Shown here: positions 28,598-30,769 of the stretch, one piece after another
Numbering within the stretch: the first letter of the stretch is position 1
Layout: each line of letters begins with the position of its first letter
Source of the DNA: UMGS1883 sp045636425
GTDB lineage: Bacteria > Bacillota > Clostridia > UMGS1883
NCBI GenBank assembly: GCA_045636425.1
Contig: JAZTXM010000010.1
Span: forward strand, 1 to 30,769
Length of the DNA: 30,769 nucleotides
Direction: 5' to 3'
Program-made: the position numbers and the translations under genes
Notes under the pieces: model-generated
Database searches by the model: none
Seen by the model: the letters and a program-made list of their open reading frames with translations, nothing else
What the model was told of the DNA's origin: nothing

Positions 28598-29296
28598 TTA
28601 ATCAAGTATATTCCCGTCTGTTGAAATGGTTACAACTCGCCACGGAATAAATTTTCCACTTGCCTGAAGGGCATTTTTAACTGCATTTTCAATGCCTCCG
28701 CAACAGGGAACCTCCATGCGAACAACGGTTACACTTTTTATATTGTTGTTTGCTATAATAGCGGTAAGCTTTTCTGTGTAATCGCCTTCGTCAAGTTTCG
28801 GGCATCCGATAAGGGTTATATGCTTGCGGATAAATTCATTGTGAAAGTTTCCATAAGCATAAGCTGTACAATCGGCAGCCACCAAAAGATTTGCTCCGTC
28901 AAAGTATGGTGCATTCACAGGGACAAGCTTAATCTGAACAGGCCACTGCGTGAGCTGACTTGTTGCAGGTGTATGAGGAACATTTATATCGCAGATTTCT
29001 CTCTTTATTGCCTTTGAATTTGTTCCAGGACAACCGCAAGGGAGCGGTGCTGATGCCTTTTTCTCCTTTGCCTTTCGGGCAGCCTCTTCATCGTAGGCAG
29101 GGGCCTCTCTTTCTTCAAAGGTAATTGCACCCGTAGGGCAAGCCGGCAGACAATCACCAAGACCGTCGCAATAATCCTCACGGGTGAGCTTTGCCTTTCC
29201 GTTTATCATTTCTATTGCTCCTTCGTGGCAGGCTGCAGCGCATAATCCGCATCCGTTACATTTTTCTTCATCAATTTTTATAATTTTTCTTATCAT
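28598..29296 (-). CDS. Ferredoxin-like 4Fe-4S protein with Cys-rich C-terminal domain
   Basis: A probable cytoplasmic electron carrier of 232 residues. Residues 1-60 form a dicluster ferredoxin: Cys13/16/19/23 (CNGCGLCAAAC) and Cys43/49/53 (CDGLGDCLPACP). The second motif has Leu46 where a Cys is usual, so one cluster has only three of its ordinary ligands. Residues 90-232 form a separate domain with CGCPG, ADCTAYAYGNFH, GCPKLD and EVPCCGG motifs. This architecture is widespread in anaerobes beside Crp/Fnr regulators and hydroxylamine reductase (hcp), by recollection; hcp is not in the window. GGAGGT precedes the ATG by 8 bases. The divergent regulator probably controls it. Confidence 0.87.
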   Translation of the reverse strand: MIRKIIKIDEEKCNGCGLCAAACHEGAIEMINGKAKLTREDYCDGLGDCLPACPTGAITFEEREAPAYDEEAARKAKEKKASAPLPCGCPGTNSKAIKREICDINVPHTPATSQLTQWPVQIKLVPVNAPYFDGANLLVAADCTAYAYGNFHNEFIRKHITLIGCPKLDEGDYTEKLTAIIANNNIKSVTVVRMEVPCCGGIENAVKNALQASGKFIPWRVVTISTDGNILD

Positions 29297-29310
29297 AAAA
29301 GGTTACCTCC

Positions 29311-29339
29311 TTGATTTTCTATTCACATTATAGTATAAT
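29311..29339 (+). promoter_or_regulatory. Promoter of the Crp/Fnr regulator gene
   Basis: TTGATT (29311-29316) and TATAAT (29334-29339) with 17-base spacing. The start is predicted near 29346, just ahead of the palindrome at 29354-29369. Confidence 0.75.
29327..29332 (-). promoter_or_regulatory. -10 box of the ferredoxin gene, without a -35 box
   Basis: TATAAT on the minus strand predicts a start at 29320, 24 bases before the ATG. The hexamer 17 bases upstream (CAGACT) is a poor -35, as in activator-dependent promoters. Confidence 0.6.
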
Positions 29340-29353
29340 AATTGTAACAAGTC

Positions 29354-29369
29354 TGTTGTATTTACAACA
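29354..29369. promoter_or_regulatory. Palindromic Crp/Fnr-type operator TGTTG-N6-CAACA
   Basis: A perfect 16-bp palindrome with the geometry of CRP sites (TGTGA-N6-TCACA). It is centred 41.5 bases upstream of the predicted ferredoxin start and about 16 bases downstream of the predicted regulator start, so it could activate the first and repress the second. Confidence 0.72.
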
Positions 29370-29382
29370 AGAGGTGAACTTA

Positions 29383-30054
29383 ATGAAAAAATTTATTCCG
29401 ATATTAAAACGCACCCGATTGTTCGCAGGCGTAGGTGAAGATGAAATTGACTCACTGCTTTCCTGCCTTGGCGCAAGGATTTTAGAATACCAAAAGGGTG
29501 AGTATGTTTTAAGACAAGGGGAACACATCGCTGATATTATGATTCTGGCAGATGGAAATCTCCACATACAAAAAGATGATTACTGGGGTAACCGCAGTAT
29601 ATTGGGTCAGATTTCCGTCGGTGAAATGTTTGGCGAGGCGTATGCCAGCCCCCAAAGCGGTGCCATGCTAAATGATGTTGTTGCGGTGGAAGACAGCAAG
29701 GTAATATTTTTTGATGTGAAACGGATTTTAACCACCTGTTCTACTGCCTGCCGATTTCATTCTATGGTAGTCATAAATATGTTTTTTGCAATTTCTGAGA
29801 AAAACAGAAACCTTGTGCAAAAGCTCGGTCATATGTCAAGGCGTACGACAAGGGAAAAACTGATTTCATATTTGTCTGAAGAGGCGAAAAAGCAGAATAC
29901 CTCTAAATTCACAATTCCTTTTAACCGTCAACAGCTTGCAGACTTTTTGTCGGTTGACAGAAGTGCCATGTCGAACGAGTTATGCAAGATGCGTGATGAA
30001 GGACTTCTGGAGTTTGAGAAAAATCAATTTGTTTTATTTGAAACGGAGAACTGA
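29383..30054 (+). CDS. Crp/Fnr-family transcriptional regulator
   Basis: A 223-residue regulator: an N-terminal cyclic-nucleotide-binding-like beta barrel (residues 12-110, LFAGVGEDEI ... GEYVLRQGEHIADIMIL ... GEMFGEA), a dimer helix, and a C-terminal winged helix with RQQLADFLSVDRSAMSNEL (near 170-188). The N-terminal Cys cluster of true FNR is absent, and the cAMP-binding Arg/Ser set of CRP is not evident, so the signal is unknown; haem or nitrosative sensing (HcpR-like) is a possibility. GAGGTG precedes the ATG at 29383; the in-frame ATG at 29311 lies in the promoter. A PAS protein gene starts two bases after its stop. Confidence 0.92.
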   Translation: MKKFIPILKRTRLFAGVGEDEIDSLLSCLGARILEYQKGEYVLRQGEHIADIMILADGNLHIQKDDYWGNRSILGQISVGEMFGEAYASPQSGAMLNDVVAVEDSKVIFFDVKRILTTCSTACRFHSMVVINMFFAISEKNRNLVQKLGHMSRRTTREKLISYLSEEAKKQNTSKFTIPFNRQQLADFLSVDRSAMSNELCKMRDEGLLEFEKNQFVLFETEN

Positions 30055-30055
30055 T

Positions 30056-30418
30056 ATGATAAATAAACTATTCAAAAGCATACTTGACCAAGACCTTGCC
30101 CCTGTCGTTGTTTGTGATATGGATGATATCATTGTTTATATGAATCCCTCTGCGATAGAGCGTTATCACAAGGACTTGACAGGTAAAAGCATAAAAGATT
30201 GCCATCCGCCAAAAGCCAATGAAATGATAGAAAAGGTGCTTGCGTGGTTTAAAGAAAACAAGGACAACAACATCATTTACACCTATCGCAATGACGAGGA
30301 AAACAAAGATGTCTATATGGTCGCTCTTCGTGATGAAGACGGCACACTGATTGGCTACTACGAAAAGCACGAGTTCAGAAACAAAGAAACAGTCGGGCTT
30401 TATCAGCCTAAACAATAA
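30056..30418 (+). CDS. Stand-alone PAS-domain sensor protein
   Basis: A single PAS domain of 120 residues with no output domain, membrane segment or enzyme motif. PAS marks are VVVCDMDDIIVYMNPSAIERY (strands A-B, split at the helix), GKSIKDCHPPKANEMIEKV and VYMVALRDEDGTLIGYYE. The CHPPK segment resembles PAS domains fused to DUF438 proteins that are thought to bind haem or metal. It begins two bases after the regulator stop (CGGAG site within the regulator's end), so the two are coupled and it may present a redox or gas signal to the regulator (inference). Confidence 0.83.
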   Translation: MINKLFKSILDQDLAPVVVCDMDDIIVYMNPSAIERYHKDLTGKSIKDCHPPKANEMIEKVLAWFKENKDNNIIYTYRNDEENKDVYMVALRDEDGTLIGYYEKHEFRNKETVGLYQPKQ

Positions 30419-30438
30419 TAAAATATGGAGATATAAAA

Positions 30439-30769
30439 ATGAACGAAGAATGTTTAATTTGCAAAGCACCGCTTGAATATCTGGAAACAGATACGATGAT
30501 GGAATGTGTGATTTGCCATAAAAAAGAAAACAGCAAGACAAGATGCGTAAACGGCCATTTCGTTTGCAGTGAGTGCCACACAAGCGGAATGGACGAAATT
30601 ATTGCATTGTGCTTAAATGAAGAATCTAAAAATCCTATCCACATATTAGAAAAAATGATGTCAATGGACTTTTGCCATATGCACGGTCCCGAGCATCATG
30701 TTATGGTGGGTGCATCTCTTCTTACTGCATACAAAAATGCAGGCGGAGAGATTGATTTAACCTCTGCAC
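30439..30769 (+). CDS. Cys/His-rich DUF5714-like protein, truncated by window edge
   Basis: The first 110 residues of a protein that runs off the right end. It is rich in likely metal ligands: Cys5/Cys8 (CLIC), Cys23/Cys26 (CVIC), Cys36, Cys43/Cys46 (CSEC), Cys58, Cys79, and a CHMHGPEHH block at 79-87, followed by VMVGASLLTAYKNAGG. This pattern matches my memory of DUF5714 proteins of anaerobes, whose function is not established. GGAG (30427-30430) precedes the ATG by 8 bases, and the gene follows the PAS gene by 20 bases, so it is the third gene of the regulator operon. Confidence 0.75.
   Translation, partial: MNEECLICKAPLEYLETDTMMECVICHKKENSKTRCVNGHFVCSECHTSGMDEIIALCLNEESKNPIHILEKMMSMDFCHMHGPEHHVMVGASLLTAYKNAGGEIDLTSA

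Noticed and set aside
29311..29382. Longer N terminus for the Crp/Fnr regulator
   Set aside because: The extension would translate the promoter and operator; ATG 29383 has a GAGGTG site.

Overview
The window reads as chromosome of an anaerobic, low-to-moderate GC Firmicute of class Clostridia, most likely a gut commensal. The signs are a Re-type citrate synthase, an [FeFe]-hydrogenase maturase (HydE), a rubredoxin-flavoprotein fusion, an SLH-domain surface protein, and many sigma-A promoters close to TTGACA-N17-TATAAT with strong AGGAGG ribosome sites. There is no rRNA, CRISPR array, intact phage or insertion sequence. Species cannot be named from sequence alone.

Layout. 1-2534: hexuronate catabolism (uxaB, truncated by the window edge, overlapping uxaA), closed by a 28-bp perfect hairpin shared with the convergent next gene. 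2533-7743 (minus): a cell-envelope block with an SLH-domain protein, a DHHW/AlgJ-like and an MBOAT/AlgI-like O-acetylation pair, and a lipoprotein with a Lys/Glu/Pro-rich repeat stalk. 7813-13063 (minus): an oxidative half-TCA operon, Re-citrate synthase > FCD-type GntR regulator > aconitase > isocitrate dehydrogenase, leading to 2-oxoglutarate and glutamate. Its promoter is a perfect consensus overlapped by the palindrome ATTGTATACAAT. 13149-16194 (minus): tRNA-Glu and tRNA-Ile2, gap (GAPDH), a cyclophilin and an LCP-family glycopolymer ligase.

16293-16809 (plus): five tRNAs (Val, Asp, Phe, Gly, Cys) under a consensus promoter; the Val gene has several breaks in otherwise near-universal positions. 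16910-18890: an SGNH esterase, a short QueG-related Fe-S protein and, convergently, a small DUF378 membrane protein. 19002-23469 (plus): a compact five-gene run, ypsA-like, iron-type alcohol dehydrogenase, hydE, mnmA and a flavin-reductase/rubredoxin fusion. 23600-23745 is a gene-free stretch that looks like a dispersed repeat. 23750-26117 (minus): the ylxM-ffh-rpsP-khpA protein-targeting and translation operon, divergent from dinB (DNA polymerase IV).

27439-28283 (minus): a PnuC-family transporter preceded by a structured leader of about 115 nt with mutually exclusive antiterminator and terminator helices, a riboswitch-like arrangement. 28332-28371 is the 3' end of a tRNA-Ser gene (G73-CCA) without its 5' part, the scar expected at one end of an integrated element. 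Beyond it lie a ferredoxin-like Fe-S protein and a divergent Crp/Fnr regulator, PAS protein and DUF5714-like Cys/His-rich protein running off the right edge. One palindrome between them sits at -41.5 of the ferredoxin promoter and downstream of the regulator's own start. The most interesting points are this redox cassette beside the tRNA scar, the pnuC leader RNA, the self-regulated Re-citrate synthase operon and the aberrant tRNA-Val.
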